Shown: positions 46,591 to 56,118, counted from the first letter of the stretch. The stretch is 64,000 bases of DNA from Mucilaginibacter aquaedulcis (GCF_030409325.1 NZ_JAUFPR010000002.1:434001-498000), one strand, 5' to 3'. Notes: generated by a model from the sequence alone, not told the origin. Program-made: numbers and translations.

Positions 46591-47853
46591 ATGAAAATCA
46601 AATTTTTGATGACTGGCCTTTTAGGCTTAGTTTCAGCAACTACGTTTGCACAAAAAGGCGAATTGAGTACCGCTAAAAGTGAGTATGACAACTATGAGGG
46701 ATTAAGAGGCTCAAAAGCTACCATCTCGGTTGCTGTTAAAAGCCTTGGTACAGCAAAAACCTCCATTGATAAAGCTTCAACCAACGAAAAAACAGCTGCT
46801 TTGCCTCAAACTTTTGCATTAAAAGGAGCAATTTATGCAGCACTTGCAGTTCAGGATACAGTATCGGCAACTTCAATGCCTTTATTTACCACTGCTGATG
46901 AATCGTTAAAAAAAGCTAAAGAGCTTGATACAAAAGGCGAAAACAAACAGATCATTGATAACGCCTATTTAAACCTGGCACAATACCAGTTAACCAAAGG
47001 TGTTGCCGAATATTCGGCGGGTAAATATGACGTGGCTTATCAATCATTTGATTATTACCGCACAGTATTACCTGAAGATACCAATGCTATTTATTATACA
47101 GGGTTAGCAGCGGCAAATGCCAAGAACTATCCGGCAGCTATTACTAACTATAACAAGTTGGTTACTACTAAGTACTCCAAAGGTGCAACTATTTACATGG
47201 ACCTTTCTTCATTATACTTAGCAGGTAAGGATACAACCAATGCACTTAAATCAGTTACCGATGGTATTGCAAAATACCCTGCAAATTCAGATCTGCGTAA
47301 AAGGGAAATAGAAATTAGCTTGCAAACAGGTAAAGAAAAAGAAGTTGCCCAAAAAATTCAAGCCGCTATAGCTGCTGATCCTAAAAACAAAACACTATAT
47401 TATTACGCTGGATTAACTTACTCACAAACTGCTGAGTCAATTATCAGGGAGCAGGCAAAAGCAAAAGATGCGGCAACTAAGAATACACTACAACAACAAA
47501 AAGTAGACAGCTACAATAAAGCTGCAGAAATGTACAAAAAAGCATTAGAGATAGATCCTAACTATTTTGAAGCTAATTTGAATTTAGGGTATGTAACACT
47601 TAACCCAGCAATTGACGCGTACAATGCTGCAAATAAATTACCGGCAAACAAACAGAAAGAGTACGATGCGGCTATAGCTAAAGCAAATGCCCAGTTTGAC
47701 TTGGCAAAACCATATTTGTTAAAAGCAGTTGAATTAAATCCTAAATCAATTGATGCATTAACAAATTTAAGAACATATTACTTAGGTAAAAAAGATACAG
47801 CAAACGCTGAAGCAACCAAGAAAAAATTAGATGCGTTAAACGGCGCACAATAA
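46591..47853 (+). CDS. Secreted tetratricopeptide-repeat protein
   Basis: The 420-residue protein has a signal peptide (MKIKFLMTGLLGLVSATTFAQ) and multiple TPR units, including AEMYKKALEIDPNYFEANLNLGY and KPYLLKAVELNPKSIDALTN. A Lys/Ala-rich segment (residues 280-310) may be a coiled coil. It lies 3 bp after the other TPR gene and probably forms part of the same periplasmic or outer-membrane complex; the function is unknown. A terminator follows. Confidence 0.85.
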   Translation: MKIKFLMTGLLGLVSATTFAQKGELSTAKSEYDNYEGLRGSKATISVAVKSLGTAKTSIDKASTNEKTAALPQTFALKGAIYAALAVQDTVSATSMPLFTTADESLKKAKELDTKGENKQIIDNAYLNLAQYQLTKGVAEYSAGKYDVAYQSFDYYRTVLPEDTNAIYYTGLAAANAKNYPAAITNYNKLVTTKYSKGATIYMDLSSLYLAGKDTTNALKSVTDGIAKYPANSDLRKREIEISLQTGKEKEVAQKIQAAIAADPKNKTLYYYAGLTYSQTAESIIREQAKAKDAATKNTLQQQKVDSYNKAAEMYKKALEIDPNYFEANLNLGYVTLNPAIDAYNAANKLPANKQKEYDAAIAKANAQFDLAKPYLLKAVELNPKSIDALTNLRTYYLGKKDTANAEATKKKLDALNGAQ

Positions 47854-47861
47854 CAACATAG

Positions 47862-47892
47862 GATAGGCTTTCTTAGAAAAGCCTATCTTTTT
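47862..47892 (+). terminator. Rho-independent terminator of the gyrA-TPR unit
   Basis: A 10-bp stem GATAGGCTTT/AAAGCCTATC with a 6-base loop, followed by TTTTT, starts 9 bp after the second TPR gene. Confidence 0.9.
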
Positions 47893-48108
47893 AAATTATT
47901 TACTTAACATAATGTTAATTATGAGAAGTATTCGTAATGCATTTTAGTATTTATCAAACTGTTCTGCTTGGATATATCAAATGCATTGAAAATTGTCAAC
48001 TACACAAAAACGGATACATTTCAATTGACTATATCTGAATTAATAACCAAAGAGTTAAATTTAAATTAATGATGCTATTTGTAAATTTTAAATCAATCCA
48101 ATAAACTC

Positions 48109-48498
48109 ATGAAAACTGAAGAAGAATTAATACGCGAGGCGCTGAACATTCATTGGAGCGCTTCGGCATCCGGCGATGTGAATACAGAACATGATATTTA
48201 TGCCGACGATGCTATTTGTGATTATCCGCAATCGGGCGAACGGATACTCGGCCGAAACAATTTGCAGGCATTACGAAGCCATCATCCCGGCAAACCTTCA
48301 GGTTTCCAGGTTAAGCGTATAATTGGAAAGGGTAATCTTTGGATTACCGAGTACACGATACTTTACCAGGGTCAATCAGCATACACGGTGAGTATTATGG
48401 AATTTCATGATGGCAAAGTGGTTCATGAAACACAGTATTTTGCAGATGCATTTGAAGCACCGGCCTGGCGAAGTCAATGGGTTCAGCAAATGTCCTGA
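48109..48498 (+). CDS. SnoaL/NTF2-like protein
   Basis: A 129-residue NTF2-fold protein. The start EEELIREALNIHWSASASGDV, the IYADDAICDYPQSGERI segment and the C-terminal FHDGKVVHETQYFADAFEAP are typical of SnoaL-like polyketide-cyclase family proteins. These are small ligand-binding or isomerase domains; no substrate can be assigned. Monocistronic and isolated. Confidence 0.88.
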   Translation: MKTEEELIREALNIHWSASASGDVNTEHDIYADDAICDYPQSGERILGRNNLQALRSHHPGKPSGFQVKRIIGKGNLWITEYTILYQGQSAYTVSIMEFHDGKVVHETQYFADAFEAPAWRSQWVQQMS

Positions 48499-48628
48499 TG
48501 CGTTGGAATAAAAAACTATTTTATTTGCCGGAGTAAGAATTTGAGATAAAACCTCGAAAGATTGATACTTTACTACCAGTTAATGTAGCTTAAAACTTTC
48601 ATCTTTAAAGCCTCATTAACATAATTAT

Positions 48629-49753
48629 ATGTATCAAGTACCTGTTTCATCAAGCTCTCTGAAATCAAAACAGCATTTTGAGATATTAGATGGCCTTAGA
48701 GGTGTCGCAGCTGTTGCCGTTGTGATTTTTCACTTTATGGAAATTGCTGTTCCTGATTATACCAAAAGTTTCATCGCGCACGCATATCTGGCGGTTGATT
48801 TCTTTTTCTGCCTGTCGGGATTTGTGATAGCTTATGCGTATGATCAAAGATTAAACAAAATTGGTCTTTTAAAATTCTTTAAACTAAGACTTATTCGTTT
48901 ACATCCGCTGGTAATTATTGGTTCCATAATCGGGTTAATAGCATTTGTTTTTGATCCTTTCAGTAATTTGCATGAGGCTTATTCCAATAAAACTTTATTG
49001 ATGTTTCTGGCATCATGTTTTATGGTTCCTTACCCCCTTGTGCATGAGCGATATTTTAATCTATTTCACCTTAACCCTCCTACCTGGTCTTTATTTTGGG
49101 AATACATAGCCAATATAGTGTACGTGCTTGTCTTAGTTAAAGTACGTAACAAAGCGTTGTGGCTACTCACATTAATAGGTGCTGTAGCCCTTTGTTATGA
49201 GGCCCATATATCGGGTAATTTAGGTGTAGGCTGGGGTGGTGATAATATTTCCGGCGGAGGCATAAGGGTATTTTACTCGTTTTTGGCAGGTATTTTAATT
49301 TACCGTTCAGGTTGGATCATCAATTCACGGCTTGGCTTCATTTCATCCAGCGCATTGTTAGTTTTTGTTTTTCTTATCCCTTTTGCAGGAAAAACCAATC
49401 CATTTGTTGATCCGTTGATCGTGATATTCTTTTTCCCGCCTTTAGTTGCATTAGGTGCCGGAGCAAAATTAAAATCTTCATATACATCAATCTGCAGGTT
49501 TTCTGGGGATGTCTCCTACCCTCTTTATATGATTCATTATCCGTTTATATGGTTGTTTATGAGTTGGGTTGAATTGAAAAAACCATCTATAAACGAAATG
49601 TCAATTGTTATGATTTTAGGCGTTACTTTATTATTGGTGGTGGCTTATTTAGTGATGATTTTTATTGACGAACCCATACGCAGGTATTTGAAAAATAAAA
49701 TGGGTGCCTCTGTAGTTTCAAAGGTCCTGGAAGCATCTGAGGTTAATTCTTAA
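48629..49753 (+). CDS. Acyltransferase family 3 (OafA-like)
   Basis: The 374-residue membrane protein has about ten helices and the Acyl_transf_3 signature near the N-terminus (LDGLRGVAAVAVVIFHF with the catalytic His), followed by FFCLSGFVIAY and RLIRLHP. Members O-acetylate surface sugars or lipids. No terminal SGNH domain is present. Its acceptor could be a cell-surface glycan made elsewhere in the genome. Confidence 0.92.
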   Translation: MYQVPVSSSSLKSKQHFEILDGLRGVAAVAVVIFHFMEIAVPDYTKSFIAHAYLAVDFFFCLSGFVIAYAYDQRLNKIGLLKFFKLRLIRLHPLVIIGSIIGLIAFVFDPFSNLHEAYSNKTLLMFLASCFMVPYPLVHERYFNLFHLNPPTWSLFWEYIANIVYVLVLVKVRNKALWLLTLIGAVALCYEAHISGNLGVGWGGDNISGGGIRVFYSFLAGILIYRSGWIINSRLGFISSSALLVFVFLIPFAGKTNPFVDPLIVIFFFPPLVALGAGAKLKSSYTSICRFSGDVSYPLYMIHYPFIWLFMSWVELKKPSINEMSIVMILGVTLLLVVAYLVMIFIDEPIRRYLKNKMGASVVSKVLEASEVNS

Positions 49754-49778
49754 TAAGTATCCATTTTTTTCACCGTAA

Positions 49779-50714
49779 CTATCTTCCGGTTTTACCATCC
49801 ACATGCACATTAATCTCGCTTGCATGTACAATTCCCAAAGTTGAACCGGGTTTTACATCAAGATAATATTTAAGGTAGTTTTCCATGATGGCTTTTGAAA
49901 ACTGTATATAATTTTCCCTGAAAGATTCATCGAAAAAAGCTATTAATGGCTTACCATAATGTATTCCGCCATTAATATCTACAAAAATACTAAACGAATA
50001 ATAAAAATTTGAGTCGGCCTTGTTTATGGCAATATCAAAGGTAGGGCTCATATAATCATCAGAAGTATTAAAATGATTCAGCAGGTCGCCCTCAGTTTTC
50101 CATTTTTTTATTCTTACAAAATGGCTTTTGCTTTTCAGCTCCGCTGGTTGAAGACCGGCAAAGGCCTTTCTATAATCTTCATTAGCTATATTGGTTAACT
50201 GTTTGATATATAAAGTATCATTCCTGCTTGCCCTTTTTAATATACCAGTGTCGCTGTGGAGTACATTTTTAATGTAATTGTCGGCATAAAGTATCATGTA
50301 AATTTTTGATCCCCTCGTATCAACTGAATCGCCATAAGATTCTAATACTTCCAACTTAATACTATCCTTATTCATCTGCTTTACCTTTAACCAGGTACGG
50401 GCAGTATTAAAGATAGAATCATATCCACGTGTTAAAGGGAAATTAATGAACTTCTCCCGGCTTGGGCTATAAATACTGGTAGAATCATCTGAAATAAAAT
50501 TGATGCGCCATTGAGGCTCCAAATAATAGCCTTGAGCGTTAAAAGAAAGACCATCGGCTTTACGTCGGGCTATTTCTGTATAGCCAATACCTTTTACAGC
50601 TTTAAAGGATATAAGATCTTTTTCGCCGTTATGCTTAACAATATCACGGTGCTTACAAGCAGGTAAAAAGGCAATAATAAAACACAGAAATAAAAGATAT
50701 TTTATAACAAACAT
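49779..50714 (-). CDS. Putative lipoprotein, unknown function
   Basis: The 311-residue protein starts with a lipoprotein signal (FLCFIIAFLPACKHRD, lipobox LPAC). The mature region is mixed alpha/beta, with ESYGDSVDTRGSKIYMIL and a C-terminal VHASEINVHVDGKTGR; no family was recognised. It converges on the acyltransferase gene and is divergent from the DUF1080 gene. Confidence 0.75.
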   Translation of the reverse strand: MFVIKYLLFLCFIIAFLPACKHRDIVKHNGEKDLISFKAVKGIGYTEIARRKADGLSFNAQGYYLEPQWRINFISDDSTSIYSPSREKFINFPLTRGYDSIFNTARTWLKVKQMNKDSIKLEVLESYGDSVDTRGSKIYMILYADNYIKNVLHSDTGILKRASRNDTLYIKQLTNIANEDYRKAFAGLQPAELKSKSHFVRIKKWKTEGDLLNHFNTSDDYMSPTFDIAINKADSNFYYSFSIFVDINGGIHYGKPLIAFFDESFRENYIQFSKAIMENYLKYYLDVKPGSTLGIVHASEINVHVDGKTGR

Positions 50715-50883
50715 GATAATAAGATTTGGTACTCAAAAGATAACTATTTATAAAATGCATATCGAATAATATGAGCTATTTATTTAAAAAATAAGCCTTT
50801 GAGTTTCAGGGAGCATTGATGTTGTGTTTATTTAACCTGGCACACTTTGTAACACTTTTAACGTTTTTTATCGGGCCCTAACC

Positions 50884-50891
50884 TAACTTTG
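50884..50891 (+). promoter_or_regulatory. TAnnTTTG box upstream of the DUF1080 gene
   Basis: TAACTTTG lies 41 bp before the start codon and matches the Bacteroidota -7 consensus. Confidence 0.5.
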
Positions 50892-50932
50892 TTCTATTTT
50901 ATTACCTTAGAACATCCAAATTCTAAGAACCA

Positions 50933-51652
50933 ATGAAAAAAACGCTAATTATTTTTACAGCACTTGCAATGATGGGCAGTGTTAGTATGGCTCAGGCTCC
51001 AAACACACTTACCAAAAAAGAAAAGAAAGAAGGCTGGAAATTATTATTTGATGGCAAAACAACTAAAGGCTGGCATACCTACCTAAGGGATACCGTAGGC
51101 TCAAAATGGCAGGTTAAAGACGGTGCCATTGTATTTGACCCGAGCAAACCAAAAGAAGGCGGAGGCGATATTGTTACCAACGATGTGTACGAAAACTATG
51201 AGCTTAACCTTCAATGGAAAATTTCAAAAGGTGGCAACAGCGGGATAATTTTTGATATTCAGGAAGATCCTAAATTTAATGCCACCTATCTTACCGGCCC
51301 GGAAATGCAGGTATTGGATAATATAGATGCTGATGATAATAAAAAGCAAAATCACCTGGCAGGTTGCTTATATGACATGTCAGGCGATTCGACAGTGTCA
51401 AAACCTGTACCTGTTGGCGAATGGAACCAGGTAAGGCTTATCCAAAATAAAGGCCACCTTACTTTTTACCTTAATGGTATTAAAACCTTTGAAGGCCAAA
51501 TGGGCAGCGACGAGTGGAATAAAATGGTAGCTGGCAGTAAATTCGCTAACCCGGCATTTACAAACTTTGCTAAAGTTGCAAAGGGTAAAATTGCTTTACA
51601 GCAACATCCGGGTTCAAGTCAATGGAGAAACATCAAGATCCGTCAGTTATAA
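50933..51652 (+). CDS. DUF1080 (3-keto-disaccharide hydrolase-like) secreted protein
   Basis: The 239-residue protein has a signal peptide (MKKTLIIFTALAMMGSVSMAQ) and one concanavalin-like DUF1080 domain: GWKLLFDGKTTKGWHTYL at the start, LNLQWKISKGGNSGIIFDI and ENYE contexts, the MQVLDN motif and ALQQHPGSSQWRNIKIRQL at the end. DUF1080 proteins include 3-keto-glycoside hydrolases acting in the periplasm. The substrate is unknown. Confidence 0.92.
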   Translation: MKKTLIIFTALAMMGSVSMAQAPNTLTKKEKKEGWKLLFDGKTTKGWHTYLRDTVGSKWQVKDGAIVFDPSKPKEGGGDIVTNDVYENYELNLQWKISKGGNSGIIFDIQEDPKFNATYLTGPEMQVLDNIDADDNKKQNHLAGCLYDMSGDSTVSKPVPVGEWNQVRLIQNKGHLTFYLNGIKTFEGQMGSDEWNKMVAGSKFANPAFTNFAKVAKGKIALQQHPGSSQWRNIKIRQL

Positions 51653-51767
51653 TTATAGATTACAGTCATTGTAATTCCATCTTTTAATTACATCACTGCT
51701 AAAAGTATGATCCGGCACTACAGTTGTGCATTTGTCCATAAACTCAACATATTTTAATTAAAATAAT

Positions 51768-52562
51768 ATGGATCTTAAACTTAACGGTAAAACCGCATTA
51801 GTAACCGGCTCAACTGCCGGTATTGGTTATGCCATTGCCAAATCATTGGCAAATGAAGGTGTACAAGTATACATTAACGGCCGTACTAAAAGCAAAGTTG
51901 ATGCAGTGATCGAGAAACTCAAAGCTGAAACCGGTAACTCTAATGTTAAAGGCATAGCTGCGGATTTTTCAAACGCGCAGCAGGTTGAAAGCCTGATACA
52001 ACAGCTTCCGGAGGTTGATATACTGGTAAACAACATCGGTATTTTTGAACCTAAAGAATTCAGGGATATAAGTAATGAAGATTGGAGCCGGTTTTATGAG
52101 GTGAATGTGATGAGCGGTGTAAAGCTATCGCAAGCCTACCTTGATAAAATGATCGCCAAAAACTGGGGCCGCATAATCTTCATCTCCAGCGAATCAGGCT
52201 TACAGATCCCTACCGAAATGATACACTACGGCATGACCAAAACAGCGCAAATTGCGGTTTCAAGAGGACTTGCAGAACTTACTGTTGGCACCGGAGTAAC
52301 GGTAAATTCAATATTGCCCGGGCCTACATTATCAGAAGGAGTTGGTGATTTTATGACGGCTTTAGCTGAAAGCAAAGGACTAAGTGATGCCGAAATGGAA
52401 AAAGAATTTTTCGCTTCTGTACGCCCTACTTCCATCATTAAAAGATTTATTACCCCCGATGAAATTGCCAATTTGGTAACCTTTGTGGCCAGTCCACTTT
52501 CATCTGCAACCAACGGCGCAAGTTTACGTGCCGACGGCGGTGTTATTAAAACAGCTTTTTAA
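51768..52562 (+). CDS. SDR-family NAD(P)-dependent oxidoreductase
   Basis: The 264-residue Rossmann protein shows TGSTAGIGYAIA, NNIG, the active-site Ser in ISSESG and YGMTK (YxxxK). The LPGPTLSEGV context resembles 3-oxoacyl-ACP-reductase-like SDRs. The substrate is not predictable. It lies 115 bp after the DUF1080 gene and ends near a strong terminator. Confidence 0.9.
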   Translation: MDLKLNGKTALVTGSTAGIGYAIAKSLANEGVQVYINGRTKSKVDAVIEKLKAETGNSNVKGIAADFSNAQQVESLIQQLPEVDILVNNIGIFEPKEFRDISNEDWSRFYEVNVMSGVKLSQAYLDKMIAKNWGRIIFISSESGLQIPTEMIHYGMTKTAQIAVSRGLAELTVGTGVTVNSILPGPTLSEGVGDFMTALAESKGLSDAEMEKEFFASVRPTSIIKRFITPDEIANLVTFVASPLSSATNGASLRADGGVIKTAF

Positions 52563-52579
52563 AACGACTATACCTAATA

Positions 52580-52618
52580 AAAAAATCCCGGAGCAGATTA
52601 CCTGCTCCGGGATTTTTT
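52580..52618 (+). terminator. Bidirectional terminator between the SDR and small lipoprotein genes
   Basis: A 17-bp perfect stem AAAAAATCCCGGAGCAG/CTGCTCCGGGATTTTTT with a 5-base loop lies 17 bp after the SDR stop and 20 bp from the end of the convergent lipoprotein gene. Confidence 0.94.
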
Positions 52619-52638
52619 ATATCATACTGATTTTAAGC

Positions 52639-52836
52639 TTATGGCTTTTTAGTAGTATCAGTTTTGGTTGTATCTTTTTTAGCTGTATCGGTAGCCGCAG
52701 GTGTAGTAGTAGTTGTAGCTGAATCTACTTTGGTGCTGTCAGATCCGCCGGCTGCTTTTTCAGCAGAACCACAACCACTTGCTATTGCACCTACGATTGC
52801 CGCGACAAGTGCAAGACTTAAAATTTGCTTTTTCAT
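52639..52836 (-). CDS. Small Thr/Lys-rich lipoprotein
   Basis: A 65-residue lipoprotein with a signal and lipobox (VAAIVGAIASGCGSAE), followed by a low-complexity tail of Thr, Ala, Asp and Lys (STKVDSATTTTTPAATD). Likely outer-membrane anchored; such short, repetitive, acidic/basic tails resemble coccolith-like or cell-wall-linked small lipoproteins, but no function is known. Start at ATG 52836; a longer frame begins at 52893. Confidence 0.75.
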   Translation of the reverse strand: MKKQILSLALVAAIVGAIASGCGSAEKAAGGSDSTKVDSATTTTTPAATDTAKKDTTKTDTTKKP

Positions 52837-52968
52837 AAATTTTATTTGTTTTAGAGTTATCAATTTACTGTTTGAACATACTATTAACCACACACCGCGT
52901 ATATTGTTTAAGCTTAAGCGAGTATTACAGTAAATTTTGCTTTTAGCATATCGTATTTTAAAACAGCC

Positions 52969-53011
52969 ATTTGCATGGGTATGGTTTTAATTTTACATAA
53001 TACATGCAAAT
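52969..53011. promoter_or_regulatory. 9-bp inverted repeat upstream of the DUF4442 gene
   Basis: ATTTGCATG (52969-52977) and CATGCAAAT (53003-53011) are perfect inverted repeats 25 bp apart, 32 bp before the start codon. They could bind a dimeric regulator or be a chance palindrome. Confidence 0.35.
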
Positions 53012-53043
53012 ATTTTATTATAAATTTCAGATATTTAAGAACT

Positions 53044-53520
53044 ATGGTGGTATCTGAAAGAATGCTAAAGTGGGCCATGCGCTTATATCCTCCCCTTTTT
53101 TTTCAGCGCATTTGGGTGATTAAATTTGATAAAGGATTTAAAGGTGTACATGTTAAAATCAAGAAAAGTATTTTAAATAAAAACTATAATGACGCTATTT
53201 TTGGCGGAACCATATTTTCTGCCGCCGATCCGTTTTACCCGGTTTTGTTTCACCAGCTGTTATTGCAAAAAGGATATAAATTAAAGGTTTGGTCAAAATC
53301 ATCAACCATTGAATACTTGAAGCCCGGCTCGTCAGACCTGTTTTTTAAGATCAATTTAACCGATACCGAAATTGCGCTGGCCGAGCAGATCCTGAATACA
53401 CAGGGTAAGTACATGGCTCATCACCCTATTGATATTTATAATAAGAGCGGAGAAATATGCGTATCTGTAATGAACGAAGTATACCTGCGCAACTTAAACT
53501 TTACTGATACAAGCTTGTAA
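53044..53520 (+). CDS. DUF4442 hotdog-fold protein
   Basis: The 158-residue protein has a hotdog-type sequence: a helix MLKWAMRLYPPLFFQRIWV then VHVKIKKSILNKNYNDAIFGG, with GGTIFSAADPFYPVLFHQLL. DUF4442/YiiD-like proteins are thioesterase relatives of unknown substrate. I use the ATG at 53044, not 52975, because the longer N-terminus would run through the inverted repeat. It is 8 bp upstream of a GNAT gene. Confidence 0.82.
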   Translation: MVVSERMLKWAMRLYPPLFFQRIWVIKFDKGFKGVHVKIKKSILNKNYNDAIFGGTIFSAADPFYPVLFHQLLLQKGYKLKVWSKSSTIEYLKPGSSDLFFKINLTDTEIALAEQILNTQGKYMAHHPIDIYNKSGEICVSVMNEVYLRNLNFTDTSL

Positions 53521-53528
53521 TTAATATA

Positions 53529-53990
53529 ATGAGTACCGTACTAATGAACGATGAAGCTTTTATAAAGCGGGGCTACCAAATATCAACCGATAAAAAACTG
53601 TTAAATATCAACGTTATATATGATTATTTAAATAATGACTCCTATTGGGCAAGGGGTATCCCCCGCCAAAAACTTGAAAATGCTATAGCTAATTCCATGT
53701 GTTTTGGAGTTTATCATGAAGGGGAACTGGTCGGTTTTGCCAGGGTGGTGACTGACAACGCTACCTTCGCCTACCTTTGCGATGTATTTGTTTTACCCAC
53801 TTTCAGGAAAAAGGGGCTATCAAAATGGCTGGTGCAAACTATTGTTAATCACCCGGACCTACAGGGATTAAGAAGATGGTCATTAGCTACAGCCGATGCT
53901 CATGGACTTTACAGCCAGTTCGGTTTTTCACAAATAACCAGGCCAGATAGATGGATGGAAATATTTAACCCCTATATTGAGCCTCAATAA
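53529..53990 (+). CDS. GNAT-family N-acetyltransferase
   Basis: The 153-residue enzyme has the acetyl-CoA binding motif in FRKKGLSKWLVQTI and the preceding LCDVFVLPTF. The C-terminal part has GLYSQFGFSQITRPDRWMEI, typical of GNATs acting on small molecules. The substrate is unknown. It follows the hotdog protein after 8 bp and is 25 bp before the AlbA_2/wHTH gene, so the three are probably one unit. Confidence 0.9.
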   Translation: MSTVLMNDEAFIKRGYQISTDKKLLNINVIYDYLNNDSYWARGIPRQKLENAIANSMCFGVYHEGELVGFARVVTDNATFAYLCDVFVLPTFRKKGLSKWLVQTIVNHPDLQGLRRWSLATADAHGLYSQFGFSQITRPDRWMEIFNPYIEPQ

Positions 53991-54015
53991 TGGTTTAAGG
54001 GATAATGGAGTTATC

Positions 54016-54639
54016 ATGAATATCAAAAAACTCATTTTTGAGGGTGAAGGCGTAACGCTCGACTTTAAGAAAACTATTACCAGCTGCGAAAAAATAGCCC
54101 GCACCATGGTGTCCTTTGCCAATAACAAAGGTGGCAAGTTATTGATAGGTGTTGCCGATGATGGCACCATCAAAGGTGTAAAATCTGAAGACGAAGAGCG
54201 TTATATGATCACCAAAGCTGCTCACTTTTTTGCCCGGCCCGCTTTGGATCCTGTTTTTGAAGAAATTTATATAGATGACAAACTGGTACTGGTGGTTGAC
54301 ACCCCTCCCAGCGATCTAAAACCTCATTACGCCCTTGCCGAAGATGGTAAATGGTGGGCGTATGTACGTGTAAAGGATAAAAGCGTGTTAGCCAGTAAAA
54401 TTGTACTTGAGGTACTCAAACGCTCGGCCAATGATCAAGGTGTTTTAATTGAATATTCTGAAAACGAAAAATCGCTTTTAGAGTACCTGGAGAAAAATAC
54501 CCGTATAACCATCAAAGAGTGCAGCGAGCTGTTAAACGTCGGTCGCCGCAGGGCTCAGCGTGTGCTGGTTGATCTGATACTTTCAGGTCTTATCCGCATC
54601 AATACCACGGAAAAAGAAGAGTATTATACAGCCTGTTAA
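54016..54639 (+). CDS. AlbA_2/Schlafen-type domain protein with C-terminal winged helix
   Basis: The 207-residue protein has an AlbA_2 (Schlafen-like, formerly AAA_4) domain (EGEGVTLDFKKTI, IARTMVSFANNKGGKLLIGV, then GVKSEDEERY) and a C-terminal winged helix (LLEYLEKNTRITIKECSELL). Family members bind nucleic acids or act as regulators. The frame begins with TTG at 53977 but the ATG at 54016 is the better start. Nearest neighbours are a GNAT and a MATE transporter, so a regulatory role is possible. Confidence 0.85.
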   Translation: MNIKKLIFEGEGVTLDFKKTITSCEKIARTMVSFANNKGGKLLIGVADDGTIKGVKSEDEERYMITKAAHFFARPALDPVFEEIYIDDKLVLVVDTPPSDLKPHYALAEDGKWWAYVRVKDKSVLASKIVLEVLKRSANDQGVLIEYSENEKSLLEYLEKNTRITIKECSELLNVGRRRAQRVLVDLILSGLIRINTTEKEEYYTAC

Positions 54640-54664
54640 TACCCGTTATTAGCATCATTATCAT

Positions 54665-54672
54665 TACTTTTG
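54665..54672 (+). promoter_or_regulatory. TAnnTTTG box upstream of the MATE transporter gene
   Basis: TACTTTTG stands 23 bp before the ATG at 54696 and fits the phylum's -7 consensus. Confidence 0.55.
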
Positions 54673-54695
54673 CAACCCCGTTTGGAGCCTGAGTA

Positions 54696-56075
54696 ATGAA
54701 AAACTTTTTCCTGAAATATAAACCCTATTATACCGACAGCCTTAAACTGGCCATTCCGGTGGTAATATCACAGTTGGGGCATACGCTGGTTCAGATGTCT
54801 GATTCTATTATTGTAGGGCATTTTGCAGGTACGGTATCCTTAGCAGCGGTTTCATTGGTCAACAGTCTTTTCATGGTGCCGCTGGTTATCGGTATGGGTA
54901 TTTCCTATGGCTTAACCCCGCTCGTAGCTCAAAACAACGGCAGGCGTAACTTTAAAGAATGTGGCATGCTGTTATCAAACAGCTTGTTTTTAAATATGCT
55001 CACCGGTATCATTTTATTCGCGGGAATTTATTTTGGCACCATGATGCTGATCAGTCATCTTGATCAGTCGCCGGCGGTTGTGCAGGAAGCTAAGCCGTTT
55101 TTACTACTGTTGAGTTTGTCGCTTATTCCCCTACTTATATTTAATACATTCAAGCAATTTGCCGAAGGCCTGGGCTTTACCAAGCAGGCTATGATGATAT
55201 CCATCTGGGGTAACGTGATCAATATTTGCCTGGGTATTACCTTTGTAAAGGGCCTGTTTGGTATACATCCAATGGGTATTCGTGGTGTGGGTTACAGTAC
55301 ACTTATTGATAGGTGTATCATGGCTATAGTGATGGCGGTTTACGTTTTACGATCGCCAATTTTTAAGGAATACTTAAAGAGTTTCGCCATTAAAAATATC
55401 GACCGAGTTCGTGGATTACAGATCATGAAAATAGGCGCTCCGGTGGCTATGCAATATACCTTTGAGATCAGCGCGTTTGGCGGGGCAGCTATTCTGATAG
55501 GCACTATTGGTTTGGTGCAACAGGCTGCTCACCAGGTAGCCATGAGTTTAGCCGCCATGACCTATATGATGGCCAGCGGCCTATCTTCAGGTGCGGCCAT
55601 CAAATCGGGTAATTATTTTGGTGCAGGCGATCACCGGAATCTCCGCTTGTCGGCCATTTCCAATTATCATATCGTGCTTGCATTTATGGCCATCACGGCT
55701 TTGATATTTACTTTTGGCAGGCATCTGTTACCATGGATAATTACTTCTGATGAAAAAGTAATTGCTATTGCAGCACAGCTACTTATCATTGCAGCCTTCT
55801 TTCAACTATTTGATGGTACACAGGTTGTTGGCTTAGGTATATTGCGTGGAATGGGCGATGTAAATGTACCCACATTCATTACCTTTTTGGCTTATTGGAT
55901 AGTTGGATTACCCGTAGGTTATTTGCTTGGCGTTAAGCTCAATATTGGTGTTTACGGGGTTTGGTACGGACTGGTATTAGGCCTTGCTACCGCTTCTGTG
56001 CTGTTATTTATCCGATTCAATTTCATCAGTAAAACCCATCGTGATAAAACAATCCCTATTCTGGCTAAGGATTAA
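54696..56075 (+). CDS. MATE family efflux transporter
   Basis: The 459-residue protein has 12 membrane helices and MATE hallmarks: LAIPVVISQLGHTLVQMSDS in helix 1, MVPLVIGMGISYGLTPLVAQ, and the mirrored second half starting IMKIGAPVAMQYTFEISAFG. MATE proteins export drugs or metabolites in exchange for Na+ or H+. Full length. It converges on the HDAC-like gene; a perfect hairpin separates them. Confidence 0.92.
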   Translation: MKNFFLKYKPYYTDSLKLAIPVVISQLGHTLVQMSDSIIVGHFAGTVSLAAVSLVNSLFMVPLVIGMGISYGLTPLVAQNNGRRNFKECGMLLSNSLFLNMLTGIILFAGIYFGTMMLISHLDQSPAVVQEAKPFLLLLSLSLIPLLIFNTFKQFAEGLGFTKQAMMISIWGNVINICLGITFVKGLFGIHPMGIRGVGYSTLIDRCIMAIVMAVYVLRSPIFKEYLKSFAIKNIDRVRGLQIMKIGAPVAMQYTFEISAFGGAAILIGTIGLVQQAAHQVAMSLAAMTYMMASGLSSGAAIKSGNYFGAGDHRNLRLSAISNYHIVLAFMAITALIFTFGRHLLPWIITSDEKVIAIAAQLLIIAAFFQLFDGTQVVGLGILRGMGDVNVPTFITFLAYWIVGLPVGYLLGVKLNIGVYGVWYGLVLGLATASVLLFIRFNFISKTHRDKTIPILAKD

Positions 56076-56118
56076 TTTTTTTGAATAGTAGTGGCTGCTT
56101 GTGCCTTGTGAGTCAAGA

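Noticed and set aside
54016..54639. Anti-phage defence gene (Schlafen-like)
   Set aside because: No nuclease, helicase or other defence partner is nearby; a regulatory role is simpler.
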